Assembly: GCF_007993065.1 (NCBI RefSeq)
Contig: NZ_VOPL01000001.1
Span: 744,001-808,000, forward strand
Length of the DNA stretch: 64,000 nt
DNA from: Paracoccus aurantiacus
GTDB lineage: Bacteria > Pseudomonadota > Alphaproteobacteria > Rhodobacterales > Rhodobacteraceae
Reading direction: 5' to 3'
Position 1 is the stretch's first letter. Every line of letters starts with the position of its first letter. Below the pieces are notes generated by a model, which was not told the origin of the DNA, searched no databases, and was given only the letters and a program-made list of their open reading frames with translations. The translations under genes were made by a program, and so were the position numbers. Positions 49,301 through 58,901 of this stretch are shown one piece after another.

Positions 49301-50737
49301 ATGATCAAGCGAACCGCAATCCTGCTGATGACCGCAGCCCTGCCCGGCCTGGCTTCGGCCGAGGATGTGTTCATCCGCATCGAAGCGAAGCGCGGCACTG
49401 ACGAAGCGCTTGCGGCGGCGGCGCAGTGGCAGCAGCGCGTCGGCGACCTGCCTGCAGTCATCTTCCCGCTTGGCGCGACATGGACGGGGATCGGCCTTGG
49501 TCCGCTGCCGCGCGAAGATGCCGAGGCACGCATGACCGCGCTGAAGACTGCGCGCACGATCCCCGCCGACAGCCTGCTGACGCCTGCAGCCGAGGTTCAG
49601 GCAACGCCGCTCGCGCCGGGCAGTGCCGATCAGACCGCGACGGGCAGCGCGGATAGCGCCCCGGATGCTGCGGCCTCGTCTACCGCGGGGATCACCCCAC
49701 CGGACCCGATCGACGTGGCGCCAGCGGGACCGGATCACTTCATCCGGCTTGAAGCGTTTCAGAACCGGGCAGAGGCCGATACGGCGCTTGCGAAATGGCG
49801 AGAGACGGTGCCAGAGGCCGGGTTGTGGCAGATGCCCAACGGCTGGTTCGGCGTGGCTGTCGGGCCGCTTGATGAAGCCGCCGCGAACCAGTGGCTTGGC
49901 GCGCTGAAAGCTGGCGGTGCGATCCCGGAGGACAGTCTGATCGCGACCGGGTCAGAGATGGGAACCAGCGCCGTGTCCGGCACCGTGCCTGAATGGCCGG
50001 CAAATCCCGAGAAGCTTCCCGAGATGCCGCCCCTCGCAGAGGTTCAGGACCTGCTGAAATGGGCAGGCTTTTACGAGGGCGAGATCGACGGACAATCCGG
50101 CCCGCAGACCCGTGCTGCCATCGCGGCGGCGGTCGCCTCGCAGCGCGAAGCCGCCGATACGGCGCTCGCGCTGTTGAAGCTGGAGGAGAGCCGCACCGCA
50201 TGGCGCAACGAGATGGGTCTTTCGACGCTGGAGGATGATTATACCGGCCTTTCGCTGCTGGCCCCGATGACCCGGCTTCAGCATGACCGGAACGAGCGCG
50301 CGCTGTCGATCTATGGACCTGCCGATAACTCGGGCGCCGCAATGATCCTGTTTTCAGCGCCGGGTGGACAACAGGAAATGCTGGACATGACGGGTCTTGT
50401 GACCGCGCTTGGCTGGGTTCCCGCCCCGGTGCGCGACATCCGCAAGGGCGCGGCGACGCTGACCGGGCGCAACGATACCCATATCGGACGGGCCGAGGCG
50501 CGCGTCGCGGAAGGTCAGGTGGAAGGCTGGGTGCTGATCTGGCCGGTCGAGGACGAAGCCAATGCCCCGCGCATCGCCTCGGAGATCGAAAAGAGCTTTA
50601 CCCGCGCCATGCCGACCAAGTCCGAACGTGATGCAGAGGCCGCCGCGAACGCACCCATGGACGAGACGCCGGCACCCGATGCGGCAACGGACGCGGCACC
50701 TGCCACGGTGCCGGCGCAGACCCCGGCGTCGAACTGA
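49301..50737 (+). CDS. Exported protein with two SPOR-like repeats and a peptidoglycan-binding-like domain
   Basis: 478 residues with a signal peptide (ending GLASA, residue 20). Two homologous repeats of about 70 residues, 23-93 (VFIRIEAKRG...GIGLGPLPREDAEARM) and 147-218 (HFIRLEAFQNRAEADTAL...GVAVGPLDEAAANQW), resemble SPOR domains. They are joined by an Ala/Pro/Ser linker. Residues 238-280 (LAEVQDLLKWAGFYEGEIDGQSGPQTRAAI) fit PG_binding_1. The C-terminal part (about 300-440) is a globular domain I do not recognise (TGRNDTHIGRAEARVAEGQVEGW). Probably a cell-wall-associated periplasmic protein. Confidence 0.8.
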   Translation: MIKRTAILLMTAALPGLASAEDVFIRIEAKRGTDEALAAAAQWQQRVGDLPAVIFPLGATWTGIGLGPLPREDAEARMTALKTARTIPADSLLTPAAEVQATPLAPGSADQTATGSADSAPDAAASSTAGITPPDPIDVAPAGPDHFIRLEAFQNRAEADTALAKWRETVPEAGLWQMPNGWFGVAVGPLDEAAANQWLGALKAGGAIPEDSLIATGSEMGTSAVSGTVPEWPANPEKLPEMPPLAEVQDLLKWAGFYEGEIDGQSGPQTRAAIAAAVASQREAADTALALLKLEESRTAWRNEMGLSTLEDDYTGLSLLAPMTRLQHDRNERALSIYGPADNSGAAMILFSAPGGQQEMLDMTGLVTALGWVPAPVRDIRKGAATLTGRNDTHIGRAEARVAEGQVEGWVLIWPVEDEANAPRIASEIEKSFTRAMPTKSERDAEAAANAPMDETPAPDAATDAAPATVPAQTPASN

Positions 50738-50768
50738 AACGACAGCAGGCGCAGACCTGCAACGGCAA

Positions 50769-50789
50769 CGGACGGACCTGTTCCGTCCG
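50769..50789. terminator. Hairpin between convergent genes
   Basis: An 8-base perfect stem cggacgga / tccgtccg with a 5-base loop in the 57-base gap between the exported-protein gene and trkH. There is no T-run on either side. Confidence 0.4.
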
Positions 50790-50794
50790 GGCCG

Positions 50795-52246
50795 CTAGCC
50801 GCGCCAGAACCGTGGCAGCAACAGAACGAAAACGCTGACCAGTTCCAGCCGGCCGAGATACATGCCTAGGGTCATCAGCCACTTCGCCGTCTCTGGAAAC
50901 TGCTCGATGCTGCCATTCGACGTGATTTCCGGCCCCCAGACCGGGCCGACATTGGCAATTGCTGTCCACGCCCCGGTCAGCGCGGTCTTGGGATGCAGGC
51001 CCGTCAACGCCAGTCCGACGATCAGCAGGCCGAATGTCAGCATGAACATGGTGAAGAACGCCATGACAGAGTTGATGACATCCTGATCGAGCCGTTTGCC
51101 CGCCAGACGCAGCGGATAAAGCCGGTGCGGCGACTGCATCCGCTTGATTTGTGCATGAACGGCCTCGAACAGGACCTGATAGCGGAAGATCTTGATCGAG
51201 CAGCCCGTCGATCCCGTGCAGCCACCGATCAGCGCAACGCAGAACAGGATCGCGAAAGGCAGATGGCCCCATTCCAGCACATTGGTCGAGGCAAAGCCGG
51301 TGCCTGAGAAAACGGTGATGACGTTGAACGTCGTCTCTCGGATCACGTCCCAGGGATGCGCGGTCTGGTGAATATAAAGCAGCCGGTAGATGACGATGAT
51401 CCCGACACTGTAGAAGATCCAGCGCAGATAGGTGCGTATCTGTGTATCGCGCCAGATCGGTCCGACATCCCCGCGCACCGCCTGGATCATCCGCACGAAG
51501 GGGATCGAGGCCAGGACCATGAACAGCGTCGAAACCCATTCCGCCGGTCCGATGTAAACCCCGAAACTGGCATCATAGTTAGAAAACCCGCCCGTCGAAC
51601 AGGTGGTCAGCGCGTGCAGAACGGCATCAAAGAAGGTCATGCCGGCCGCGAAATACATCAGCGTGCAGGCGACGGTGATGCCCAGATAGATCCAGGTCAT
51701 CTCTGCCGCGATCTGGCCCGCGCGCGGCAGAACCTTGCCAAGCGTGTCAAACCCTTCGGACCGGAAGAACTGCATCCCGCCGACCTTCATGACCGGCAGA
51801 AAGACCATCGCCACCACGACGATCCCGAGCCCGCCTGACCATTGCAGGATCGCGCGCCACATATTCACGCCGGGTGGCAGGCTGTCCAGTTGCGGAATGA
51901 CCGTCGTGCCGGTCGTTGTCAGGCCCGACATCGCCTCGAAAAAGGCATCCGTAAAGCTGAGATTCGGTGCACCGAGCATCATCGGCACCGCCCCGATCAC
52001 CGGCAGAACCAGCCACAGGCCGGATGTCAGCAGAAAGCTCTGCTCGATCGTCAGGCTTCGGCTGGACGAGGATGTTGCGGCCACCACCAGCGCCGAGATG
52101 AGGACGACCAGCACCATGGACTGCGCCATCAGCACCCAGTTCGGATTGCCCGCGGCATAGTCAATAAGCGTCGGGAAAATCATCATCGACCCCAGGGCGA
52201 CGCTGATCCTGCCGATGGTATGGGCGACGGGGCGGATATCGATCAT
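50795..52246 (-). CDS. trkH: Potassium uptake protein TrkH/TrkG family
   Basis: 483 residues with about ten membrane segments and four pore-loop repeats. Examples are EAMSGLTTTGTTVIPQLDSLPPG near residue 110, TTCSTGGFSNYDASFG near 220, VFSGTGFASTNVLEWG near 315, and WTAIANVGPVWGPEI near 435. It is the membrane subunit of the Trk K+ system and needs the cytoplasmic TrkA, which is not in the window. It lies 83 bases downstream of dppF on the same strand and may have its own promoter. Confidence 0.95.
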   Translation of the reverse strand: MIDIRPVAHTIGRISVALGSMMIFPTLIDYAAGNPNWVLMAQSMVLVVLISALVVAATSSSSRSLTIEQSFLLTSGLWLVLPVIGAVPMMLGAPNLSFTDAFFEAMSGLTTTGTTVIPQLDSLPPGVNMWRAILQWSGGLGIVVVAMVFLPVMKVGGMQFFRSEGFDTLGKVLPRAGQIAAEMTWIYLGITVACTLMYFAAGMTFFDAVLHALTTCSTGGFSNYDASFGVYIGPAEWVSTLFMVLASIPFVRMIQAVRGDVGPIWRDTQIRTYLRWIFYSVGIIVIYRLLYIHQTAHPWDVIRETTFNVITVFSGTGFASTNVLEWGHLPFAILFCVALIGGCTGSTGCSIKIFRYQVLFEAVHAQIKRMQSPHRLYPLRLAGKRLDQDVINSVMAFFTMFMLTFGLLIVGLALTGLHPKTALTGAWTAIANVGPVWGPEITSNGSIEQFPETAKWLMTLGMYLGRLELVSVFVLLLPRFWRG

Positions 52247-52329
52247 GGCTACTGATTGCCGTGACGGCTGGCAGGCGTCAAGCGGCGGTCACGCGGGCCG
52301 GGGCGGAACGCGCCCCGGATGCATGATCG

Positions 52330-53316
52330 TCACGCTGCGACCTCTTCATCGTCGGGCACGGGGTTATGGCATGCGAAGCAGTGACCATGCCCCTGCAGTG
52401 GCGGCTCGACCTTGGTGCAGATTTCCAGCCGACGCCAGCAGCGCGGGTTGAACGAACAGCCTTCGGGCTTGTTCATCGGCGAAGGCAGTTCGCCCGTCAG
52501 CTTGATCCGTTCCTTCCGCTCGGCAGGGTCAGCAACCGGCGTCGCGGACAGCAGCGCCTTGGTATAGGGATGGCGCGGCTGATCGAAGATCACGTCTTTC
52601 GGGCCGATCTCGACTGGCTGGCCCAGATACAGGACCAGCACCTCGTCCGCGATGTGGCGCACAACCGAAAGGTCGTGGCTGATGAACAGATAGGCCAGAT
52701 CCAGCCGTTCCTGCAGGTCCATCAGCAGGTTCAGAACCTGGCTCTGGATCGACAGATCCAGCGCCGAGACGGGTTCGTCCAGCACCAGAATCTTCGGCTC
52801 CAGCATCAGCGCGCGGGCGACCGCGACACGTTGGCGCTGCCCGCCCGAAAACATATGCGGATAGCGGTCGAAATGTTCGGGACGCAGCCCGACCATGGTC
52901 AGCATCTCGCGCGCGCGGCGGGTCCGTTCGTCCGCCTTGATATCGGGCCGGTTCAGCAGCAACGGCTCCATCAGGGTCTGACCGATGGTCTGGCGCGGGT
53001 TCAGGCTGCCGTAAGGGTCCTGAAAGACGATCTGGACCATGGAACGCAGCTTGCGGTCGCCCGCGGCACCGTCCGGGCCGATCTCGCGCCCGCCGATGAC
53101 CAGTTGGCCTTCGGTCGGGGGCTCGATCATGGTCACGACACGGGCCAGCGTCGATTTGCCGGACCCCGATTCGCCCACGACAGCCAGCGTCTTGCCGGGT
53201 GTCAGGCTGAAGCTTGCCCCATCCAGTGCGCGGACGATGGCATTGGGCTTCATGAAGCCGCCCTTCACCTCGTAATGGCGTTTCAGATCGGTGGCGATAA
53301 GGATCGGATCGCTCAT
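52330..53316 (-). CDS. dppF: Dipeptide ABC transporter ATP-binding protein, DppF type
   Basis: 328 residues from ATG 53316, overlapping the dppD stop. Walker [10 protein letters not shown] near residue 49, [19 protein letters not shown], signature [16 protein letters not shown], Walker [13 protein letters not shown]. The C-terminal oligopeptide-transporter extension [15 protein letters not shown] contains the Cys-rich motif of the family. The Q-loop with PYGSLNPR marks DppF rather than DppD. Confidence 0.93.
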   Translation of the reverse strand: MSDPILIATDLKRHYEVKGGFMKPNAIVRALDGASFSLTPGKTLAVVGESGSGKSTLARVVTMIEPPTEGQLVIGGREIGPDGAAGDRKLRSMVQIVFQDPYGSLNPRQTIGQTLMEPLLLNRPDIKADERTRRAREMLTMVGLRPEHFDRYPHMFSGGQRQRVAVARALMLEPKILVLDEPVSALDLSIQSQVLNLLMDLQERLDLAYLFISHDLSVVRHIADEVLVLYLGQPVEIGPKDVIFDQPRHPYTKALLSATPVADPAERKERIKLTGELPSPMNKPEGCSFNPRCWRRLEICTKVEPPLQGHGHCFACHNPVPDDEEVAA

Positions 53317-54302
53317 GCTGCGGTCTCCTTCCCGGTGGGCTGACCGTCGATCAGCGGATAATGGCACAGCGCATAGCCAAGGTCGCGCCCGGCAGGCGTC
53401 GGACGTTCAGCAATGCAACGCGCATCAGCGAATTTGCAGCGCGGCGAGAACAGGCAGCCTTGCGGGCGGTCGAACTGACCGGGCACCACGCCCGGAATGG
53501 TCGGCAGCCGCTTTTCGATCGCGCGTTCCGGAAGCGCCGCGAGAAGCGCGGCGGTATAGGGATGGTGCGGATTTTCGAAAAGCCCGTCCACCTCCTGCAA
53601 CTCGACCCGCTGGCCTGCATATTGCACCTGCACCCGCTGCACGGTTTCGGCCACGACACCCATGTCATGGGTAATCAGCACCAGCGCCATCCCGGTTTCC
53701 TGCTGCAACCCGGTCAGCAGTTCCAGGATTTGCGCCTGAATGGTCACATCCAGCGCCGTGGTAGGTTCGTCCGCGATCAGCAGCTTGGGCTTGTTTGCCA
53801 GCGCCATTGCGATCATGGCGCGCTGGCTCATCCCGCCGGAAAGCTGGTGCGGATAGGCCTGCAGGCGCTTTTCGGGCGCGGGAATGCCGACCTGCTGCAT
53901 CAGTTCGACCGCGCGGTCCTGCCGCTGCGAACGCGACATATTGGTGTGCTTGCGCAAGGATTCCTTGATCTGCCAGCCGATGGTGAAGGCCGGGTTCAGC
54001 GACGACATCGGTTCCTGAAAGATCATCGAGATATCCTTGCCGATGATCCGCCGCCGCTGCCGGCCAGAGATCTTGCGCAGATCGTGGCCGTCGAATTCCA
54101 GCTTGTCGGCGGTGACCGTCGCGGTCCAGGGCAGAAGGCCCATCAGCGCCAGCATCGACACCGACTTGCCAGACCCGGATTCGCCCACGATCGCCAGCAA
54201 TTCGCCCTGATCGACGGTGACATCGACCCCGTCCACCGCCCGGAACTTGCCCGAGGCAGTGGCGAAATCGACGCTGAGGTTACGGATTTCCAGAAGTGAC
54301 AT
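53313..54302 (-). CDS. dppD: Dipeptide ABC transporter ATP-binding protein, DppD type
   Basis: 329 residues. Walker [12 protein letters not shown] near residue 38, [20 protein letters not shown], signature [16 protein letters not shown], Walker [14 protein letters not shown]-terminal [24 protein letters not shown] is the DppD/OppD form. Three bases separate it from dppC. Confidence 0.94.
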   Translation of the reverse strand: MSLLEIRNLSVDFATASGKFRAVDGVDVTVDQGELLAIVGESGSGKSVSMLALMGLLPWTATVTADKLEFDGHDLRKISGRQRRRIIGKDISMIFQEPMSSLNPAFTIGWQIKESLRKHTNMSRSQRQDRAVELMQQVGIPAPEKRLQAYPHQLSGGMSQRAMIAMALANKPKLLIADEPTTALDVTIQAQILELLTGLQQETGMALVLITHDMGVVAETVQRVQVQYAGQRVELQEVDGLFENPHHPYTAALLAALPERAIEKRLPTIPGVVPGQFDRPQGCLFSPRCKFADARCIAERPTPAGRDLGYALCHYPLIDGQPTGKETAA

Positions 54303-54305
54303 GGC

Positions 54306-55214
54306 TCAGCTCCGCTTCAGTTTCGGGTCGAGCGCGTCGCGCAGACCGTCGCCCATCAGGTTGATGGCCAGAACGGTGATCAGGATGCACAGGCCGGGGA
54401 AGGTCACCACCCACCAGGCGCGCAGAATGAATTCACGCGCCTCGGCCAGCATGGTGCCCCATTCGGGCGTCGGCGGCTGCGCGCCCATGCCAAGAAAGCC
54501 CAGTGCCGCCGTATCGAGGATGGCGGTCGAAAAGGACAGCGCCGCCTGCACGATGATCGGCGCCAGACAGTTCGGCAGCACGGTGCGGAACATGATCCGC
54601 AGCGGTCTGCCCCCGGCGACACGGGCGGCAGTGACGTAATCCTTGGACTTTTCGGTCAGGACCGCCGCGCGGGTCAGGCGCACGAAATGCGGCTGCAGCA
54701 CGACGGCGATGGCAATCATCGCGTTAATCAGGCTTGGCCCCAGAATGGCGACCAGCACCAGTGCCAGAAGCAGGCTGGGGAAGGACAGGATGATGTCCAT
54801 CAGCCGCATGATCAGCGTGTCCAGCCAATTCGGCGCAAAACCCGCGATCACCCCGATCAGCACCCCGCAGAACGAGGCGAGCGTGACGACCAGAAGGCCG
54901 ATGAAGAAGGAAAACCTCGCGCCATAGATCAGCCGCGACAGCAGATCACGGCCAAGCGCGTCGGTGCCGAGCAGATATTTCGTCGATCCGCCCTCTTGCC
55001 AGAAAGGCGGCACCAGCAGGGCGCTGCGGTCCTGCGCGTCAAAGGAATAGGGCGCGAGAAGCGGCGCAAAGGCCGCGATCAGCAGGAAGGCGAGGAAAAC
55101 GAACAGGCCGATGACGGCACCGCGGTTTTCCTTGAACGAGGACCAGAATTCCTTGAACCGCGACGGGGGTCGCAGGTTCGGGGTGCTGGCGGTCTGGCTG
55201 GCTGCATCTGTCAT
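54306..55214 (-). CDS. dppC: Dipeptide ABC transporter permease, DppC type
   Basis: 302 residues, about six membrane segments. GTDALGRDLLSRLIYGARFS near residue 83 is the DppC/OppC signature. The EAA loop is YVTAARVAGGRPLRIMFRTVLPNCLAPIIV near residue 195. PPTPEWGTMLAEAREFI precedes the last helix. Part of the leftward dppABCDF operon. Confidence 0.95.
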   Translation of the reverse strand: MTDAASQTASTPNLRPPSRFKEFWSSFKENRGAVIGLFVFLAFLLIAAFAPLLAPYSFDAQDRSALLVPPFWQEGGSTKYLLGTDALGRDLLSRLIYGARFSFFIGLLVVTLASFCGVLIGVIAGFAPNWLDTLIMRLMDIILSFPSLLLALVLVAILGPSLINAMIAIAVVLQPHFVRLTRAAVLTEKSKDYVTAARVAGGRPLRIMFRTVLPNCLAPIIVQAALSFSTAILDTAALGFLGMGAQPPTPEWGTMLAEAREFILRAWWVVTFPGLCILITVLAINLMGDGLRDALDPKLKRS

Positions 55215-55217
55215 GTC

Positions 55218-56225
55218 TCAGCCCTTTCGGATCTTGGGGTTGATCAGCCCGTAAAGGACATCGACGATCAGGTTCACGATCATCACGACAAGCGCGATCA
55301 GCAAAAGCCCGCCCTGGACGACCTGATAGTCTCGGCGGAAGATGGAATCGACCATCCACTTGCCGATGCCCGGCCACGAGAAAATCGTCTCGGTCAGGAT
55401 CGCGCCGGCCAGCAGCGTGCCGACCGACAGGCCGATCACGGTGATGACCGGGATCAGTGCGTTACGCAGGGCATGGACACCGTTGACGCGCATGGGCGAC
55501 ATGCCCTTGGCGCGGGCGGTGCGGACATAATCCTCGCCCAGAACCTCCAGCATCGCCGAACGGGTCTGGCGCGCGATCACGGCCAGCGGGATCGTCGCCA
55601 GCGCAACCGTTGGCAGGATCAGATGCGACACGGCAGACCGGAAGGCGCCCGACTGCCCCGACAAAAGACTGTCGATCAGCATGAATCCGGTCGGGGTGTC
55701 GAAGAAATACTGCAGCCCGATGCGGCCCGAAACCGGGGTCCAGCCAAGCGTGCCGGAAAACACGATGATCAGCAGCAGCGCCCACCAGAAGATCGGCATC
55801 GAATAGCCGACAAGGGCGGACGACATCAGCGCCTGATCGAAGAACTTGCCGCGATTTACGGCGGCGATGACGCCTGCCGGAATGCCGATCAACGTGGCAA
55901 GGATAATCGCGCAAAGCGCAAGCTCGACCGTGGCCGGAAACAGGGTCAGGAATTCATCCAGAACCGGGCGCTTGGTTGAAAACGAGATGCCGAGATCGCC
56001 CTGGAAGATGCCCGCGACGTAATCGAGATACTGCTTCCACATCGGCTGATCGAAACCGAATTGCTGGCGCAACTGTTCATAGCGCTCGGGGCTGACGCCG
56101 CGTTCGCCGGCCAGCAGCAGAATGGGGTCGCCCGGCAACAGGCGAATGAAGGCAAAGGCGATGATCGTCACCCCGATGAAGGTCGGGATGAAGGTCGCCA
56201 ATCGACGAATGAGAAAGCTCAGCAT
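55218..56225 (-). CDS. dppB: Dipeptide ABC transporter permease, DppB type
   Basis: 335 residues, about six membrane segments. FLIRRLATFIPTFIGVTIIAFAFIRLLPGDP start, DYVAGIFQGDLGISFSTKRPV, EAA loop YVRTARAKGMSPMRVNGVHALRNALIPVITV near residue 240, and GAILTETIFSWPGIGKWM: all standard DppB. Separated from dppA by 80 bases containing a hairpin. Confidence 0.95.
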   Translation of the reverse strand: MLSFLIRRLATFIPTFIGVTIIAFAFIRLLPGDPILLLAGERGVSPERYEQLRQQFGFDQPMWKQYLDYVAGIFQGDLGISFSTKRPVLDEFLTLFPATVELALCAIILATLIGIPAGVIAAVNRGKFFDQALMSSALVGYSMPIFWWALLLIIVFSGTLGWTPVSGRIGLQYFFDTPTGFMLIDSLLSGQSGAFRSAVSHLILPTVALATIPLAVIARQTRSAMLEVLGEDYVRTARAKGMSPMRVNGVHALRNALIPVITVIGLSVGTLLAGAILTETIFSWPGIGKWMVDSIFRRDYQVVQGGLLLIALVVMIVNLIVDVLYGLINPKIRKG

Positions 56226-56258
56226 CGGAATGTCCCGGGCTTGGCGAAATAAAGGAAA

Positions 56259-56287
56259 CGGCCGGGCAGCGCATCGCCGCCCGGCCG
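56259..56287 (-). terminator. Hairpin between dppA and dppB (attenuator or mRNA stabiliser)
   Basis: A 9-base perfect stem cggccgggc / gcccggccg with an 11-base loop, followed on the minus strand by TTTCCTTTATTT. It sits 19 bases after the dppA stop. This suits partial termination that leaves the binding protein in excess over the membrane components. Confidence 0.75.
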
Positions 56288-56305
56288 CAAAGCTTCATGA
56301 AAAGC

Positions 56306-57892
56306 TTATTCGGTCAGGCTGACGCCGTAGAAAACGTGGCCCCCGAACGGGTCGATCTTGTAGCCCTGCACCTTGGTGCTGATCGGCTCGTTCACGACGG
56401 AATGGGCGATGGTGGCCCAGGGCGCCTGTTCCTTGAAGACGACCTGCGCCTGTTCATACAGCTTCGTCCGTTCGGCCTGATCGGATTCGACCTTGGCGTC
56501 CTGGATCAGCTTGTTGAAATCCTCGTTGCACCACTGCGCGCGGTTGGCGTCGCCGACACCGTCACAGCCCAGCAGAACGGCCAGGAAGTTGTCCGGGTCG
56601 CCATTGTCGCCGGTCCAGCCGAGCAGAACCGCGCCATCGCGGTCTTCGGCTTTCGAACGTTCGAGGTATTCGCCCCATTCGTAGGACACGATTTCGACAT
56701 TTACGCCGACTTTGGCGAAGTCGGCCTGGATCATTTCAGCCATGCGGCGCGCGTTCGGGTTATAGGGACGCTGCACCGGCATCGCCCAGACCTTCATCGA
56801 CAGATCCGTGACGCCAGCCGCTTCAAGCGCGGCCTTCGCGGCTTCGGGGTCATAGGGGTCGTCAACGATGGCGTCGTTATAGGACCACATGGTCGGCGGG
56901 ATCGGGTTCTTCGCGACGCTGCCCGCGCCCTGGAAGATGCCGTCAACGATGGCCTGCTTGTCCATGGCCATGTTCAGCGCCTTGCGCACCTCTGGGTTGT
57001 CGAAGGGCGCAACCTTGGTGTTATAGGCCAGATAGCCGACGTTCAGACCTTCGCGGCTGACGACGTTGATGTTTTCATCCGCCTTCATCGCTTCCAGATC
57101 AGCCGGGTTCGGATAGGGCATCACGTGGCATTCGCCCGCTTTCAGCTTCTGATAACGGACCGAGGCGTCGGGCGTGATCGCGAAAATCAGGTTCTCGATC
57201 GCCGCCGGCTCGCGCCAGTAATCGTCGTTGCGGGCGTAACGGATCACCGCGTCTTTCTGATAGGCCGTGAACTTGAACGGGCCGGTGCCGATAGGCTGCT
57301 GGTTCAGCATTTCGGGCGTGCCAGCGGCGATCAGCTGATCGGCATATTCCTTCGACAGGATCGACGCGAACGACATTGCGAGGTTCGCCAGCATCGGTGC
57401 TTCGGGCCGCGTCAGCACGAATTTCACCGTCAGGTCGTCTACCTTCTCGATCGAGCTGATCAGGTCAGGCATCGACATCGAGTTGTAATATTCATAGCTC
57501 GAAGCCGGGGTCATCGAGTGGTATTCGCCTTCGGCATCGCCCTGACGCTGGAAGCTGAAGATCACGTCGTCCGCATTCAGGTCACGGGTCGGGGTGAAAT
57601 AATCGGTGCTGTGGAACTTCACGCCGGGACGCAGGTGGAACGTATATTCCAGACCGTCATCGCTGATGTCCCAGCTTTCGGCCAGACCCGGCTCGATCTC
57701 TGTCTCGCCATGCTTGAAATGCACAAGGCGGTCATAAATGTTGCGTGCAGAGGCGTCGAAGGTCGTGCCAGAGGTATAAAGCGCCGGATCGAAGCCTTCG
57801 GGCGACCCTTCCGAGCAATAGACGAGGTTCGCGGCCGAGGCAGCCGAACCCAGCAGCATCGCGGAAACGCTGATTGCGAGGAATTTTTTCAT
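56306..57892 (-). CDS. dppA: Dipeptide ABC transporter substrate-binding protein, DppA type
   Basis: 528 residues from ATG 57892 (AGGAG 6 bases upstream), with signal peptide MKKFLAISVSAMLLGSAASA. Family 5 solute-binding fold: LVYCSEGSPEGFDPALYTSGTTFDASARNIYDRLV, TFHLRPGVKFH, NADDVIFSFQR, and GTGPFKFTAY. The close DppA-like start (YCSEGSPEGFDP) favours dipeptide (and possibly heme or delta-aminolevulinate) uptake. First gene of dppABCDF. Longer in-frame upstream sequence runs opposite to the HAD gene and is not coding. Confidence 0.95.
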   Translation of the reverse strand: MKKFLAISVSAMLLGSAASAANLVYCSEGSPEGFDPALYTSGTTFDASARNIYDRLVHFKHGETEIEPGLAESWDISDDGLEYTFHLRPGVKFHSTDYFTPTRDLNADDVIFSFQRQGDAEGEYHSMTPASSYEYYNSMSMPDLISSIEKVDDLTVKFVLTRPEAPMLANLAMSFASILSKEYADQLIAAGTPEMLNQQPIGTGPFKFTAYQKDAVIRYARNDDYWREPAAIENLIFAITPDASVRYQKLKAGECHVMPYPNPADLEAMKADENINVVSREGLNVGYLAYNTKVAPFDNPEVRKALNMAMDKQAIVDGIFQGAGSVAKNPIPPTMWSYNDAIVDDPYDPEAAKAALEAAGVTDLSMKVWAMPVQRPYNPNARRMAEMIQADFAKVGVNVEIVSYEWGEYLERSKAEDRDGAVLLGWTGDNGDPDNFLAVLLGCDGVGDANRAQWCNEDFNKLIQDAKVESDQAERTKLYEQAQVVFKEQAPWATIAHSVVNEPISTKVQGYKIDPFGGHVFYGVSLTE

Positions 57893-58175
57893 TTGGTTCT
57901 CCTGTTGGACGATGGCCCGCGTGGGCGCGGGTCCGTTCATTGCGGTAAGTTGCCCCAAAGCATGACGAATATGCAAGCAACTTGGTGCGCAAATTGAAGG
58001 CAGACGGCAGCCCCGATGCCGGCTCGCCCACCCTCCGTCGGCGCGCTCGCGCCTGTTGTCCTGCGCCTGCCGTCGCCATATGAACAGGTCCGCGCCTCTG
58101 GCGAAGTGACAAGGTCTTGCGAGCGTCCGCGCGGCAGGCGGCATGTCGCGAATTCCACTGTGTTGAGGAGTCATG
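57893..58175. other. Divergent upstream region of dppA and the HAD gene
   Basis: 283 bases without a gene. A hairpin gcccgcg / cgcgggt (57915-57932) lies in the dppA leader. Otherwise no regulator site that I can name. The plus-strand GAGGAG at 58164-58169 serves the HAD gene. Confidence 0.5.
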
Positions 58176-58772
58176 ATGAAGGCGATCGTGTTTGATATCG
58201 GCAATGTGCTGATCCGCTGGGACCCCGTCCCGCCCTTCATACCCGCACTCGGCACCGAAACCGCCGTGCGGGACTTTCTGGACCGTATCGACTTTGACGG
58301 GCGCAACCTGCGCGCTGATGCCGGTGCCAGCTTCGCGGATCTGGCTGCAGAACTGGACGACGCATCAGACCGGCGAACGCTTGGGCTGTATCTGAAGAAT
58401 TTCGCGTCCAGCCTTGTCGAGCCGATCGAGGGAAGCTGGGCGCTGATGAGCCGGCTTCGCGATCGTGGGCTGCAGATCCACGCGATTACCAACTGGTCGG
58501 CCGAAACCTGGCCGATCGGCGTTCGCGCCCACCCGAGGCTGGGTGATGCTTTCGGAACGGTCATCGTGTCGGGCGAGGAAAAATTGCTGAAGCCCGATCC
58601 CGAGATTTTCCGGGTCTTCTTCACGAGGAGCGGACTCGATCCGCGGGATTGCCTGTTCATCGACGACAAGCCCGAGAACTGCGCCGCAGCGGAAAGCGTG
58701 GGTATGCAGTCCGTCCATTTCACCGATCCTGAGGCGCTTGAAGCCGCGCTTCAGCGTCAAGGGCTTCTTTGA
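58176..58772 (+). CDS. HAD-superfamily hydrolase (haloacid dehalogenase-like, subfamily IA)
   Basis: 198 residues from the second of two adjacent ATGs (better spaced from GAGGAG; the first is at 58173). Motif I FDIGNVLIRWD (nucleophile Asp at residue 7), motif II AITNWS near 106, motif III Lys in KLLKPDPEIF near 139, and motif IV FIDDKPENCAAAESVGM near 164. It resembles YihX-type sugar phosphatases (alpha-glucose-1-phosphatase-like); the substrate is unproven. Confidence 0.9.
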   Translation: MKAIVFDIGNVLIRWDPVPPFIPALGTETAVRDFLDRIDFDGRNLRADAGASFADLAAELDDASDRRTLGLYLKNFASSLVEPIEGSWALMSRLRDRGLQIHAITNWSAETWPIGVRAHPRLGDAFGTVIVSGEEKLLKPDPEIFRVFFTRSGLDPRDCLFIDDKPENCAAAESVGMQSVHFTDPEALEAALQRQGLL

Positions 58773-58901
58773 TCCGAGAGCGCGTTAAGCGCCAGCGGTG
58801 GGGGAACATGTGAACGGTTGTGAAGCGGCCGGTCGGCCAGCGGGTTAGGCCCGCCCGATGTCTGATAGAACTGCGCCCCGGTCGCGCCGGCGGGTGGTTG
58901 G

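Noticed and set aside
56306..58723. 805-codon extension of dppA
   Set aside because: The signal peptide and Shine-Dalgarno fix the start at 57892; the extension runs opposite the HAD hydrolase gene.
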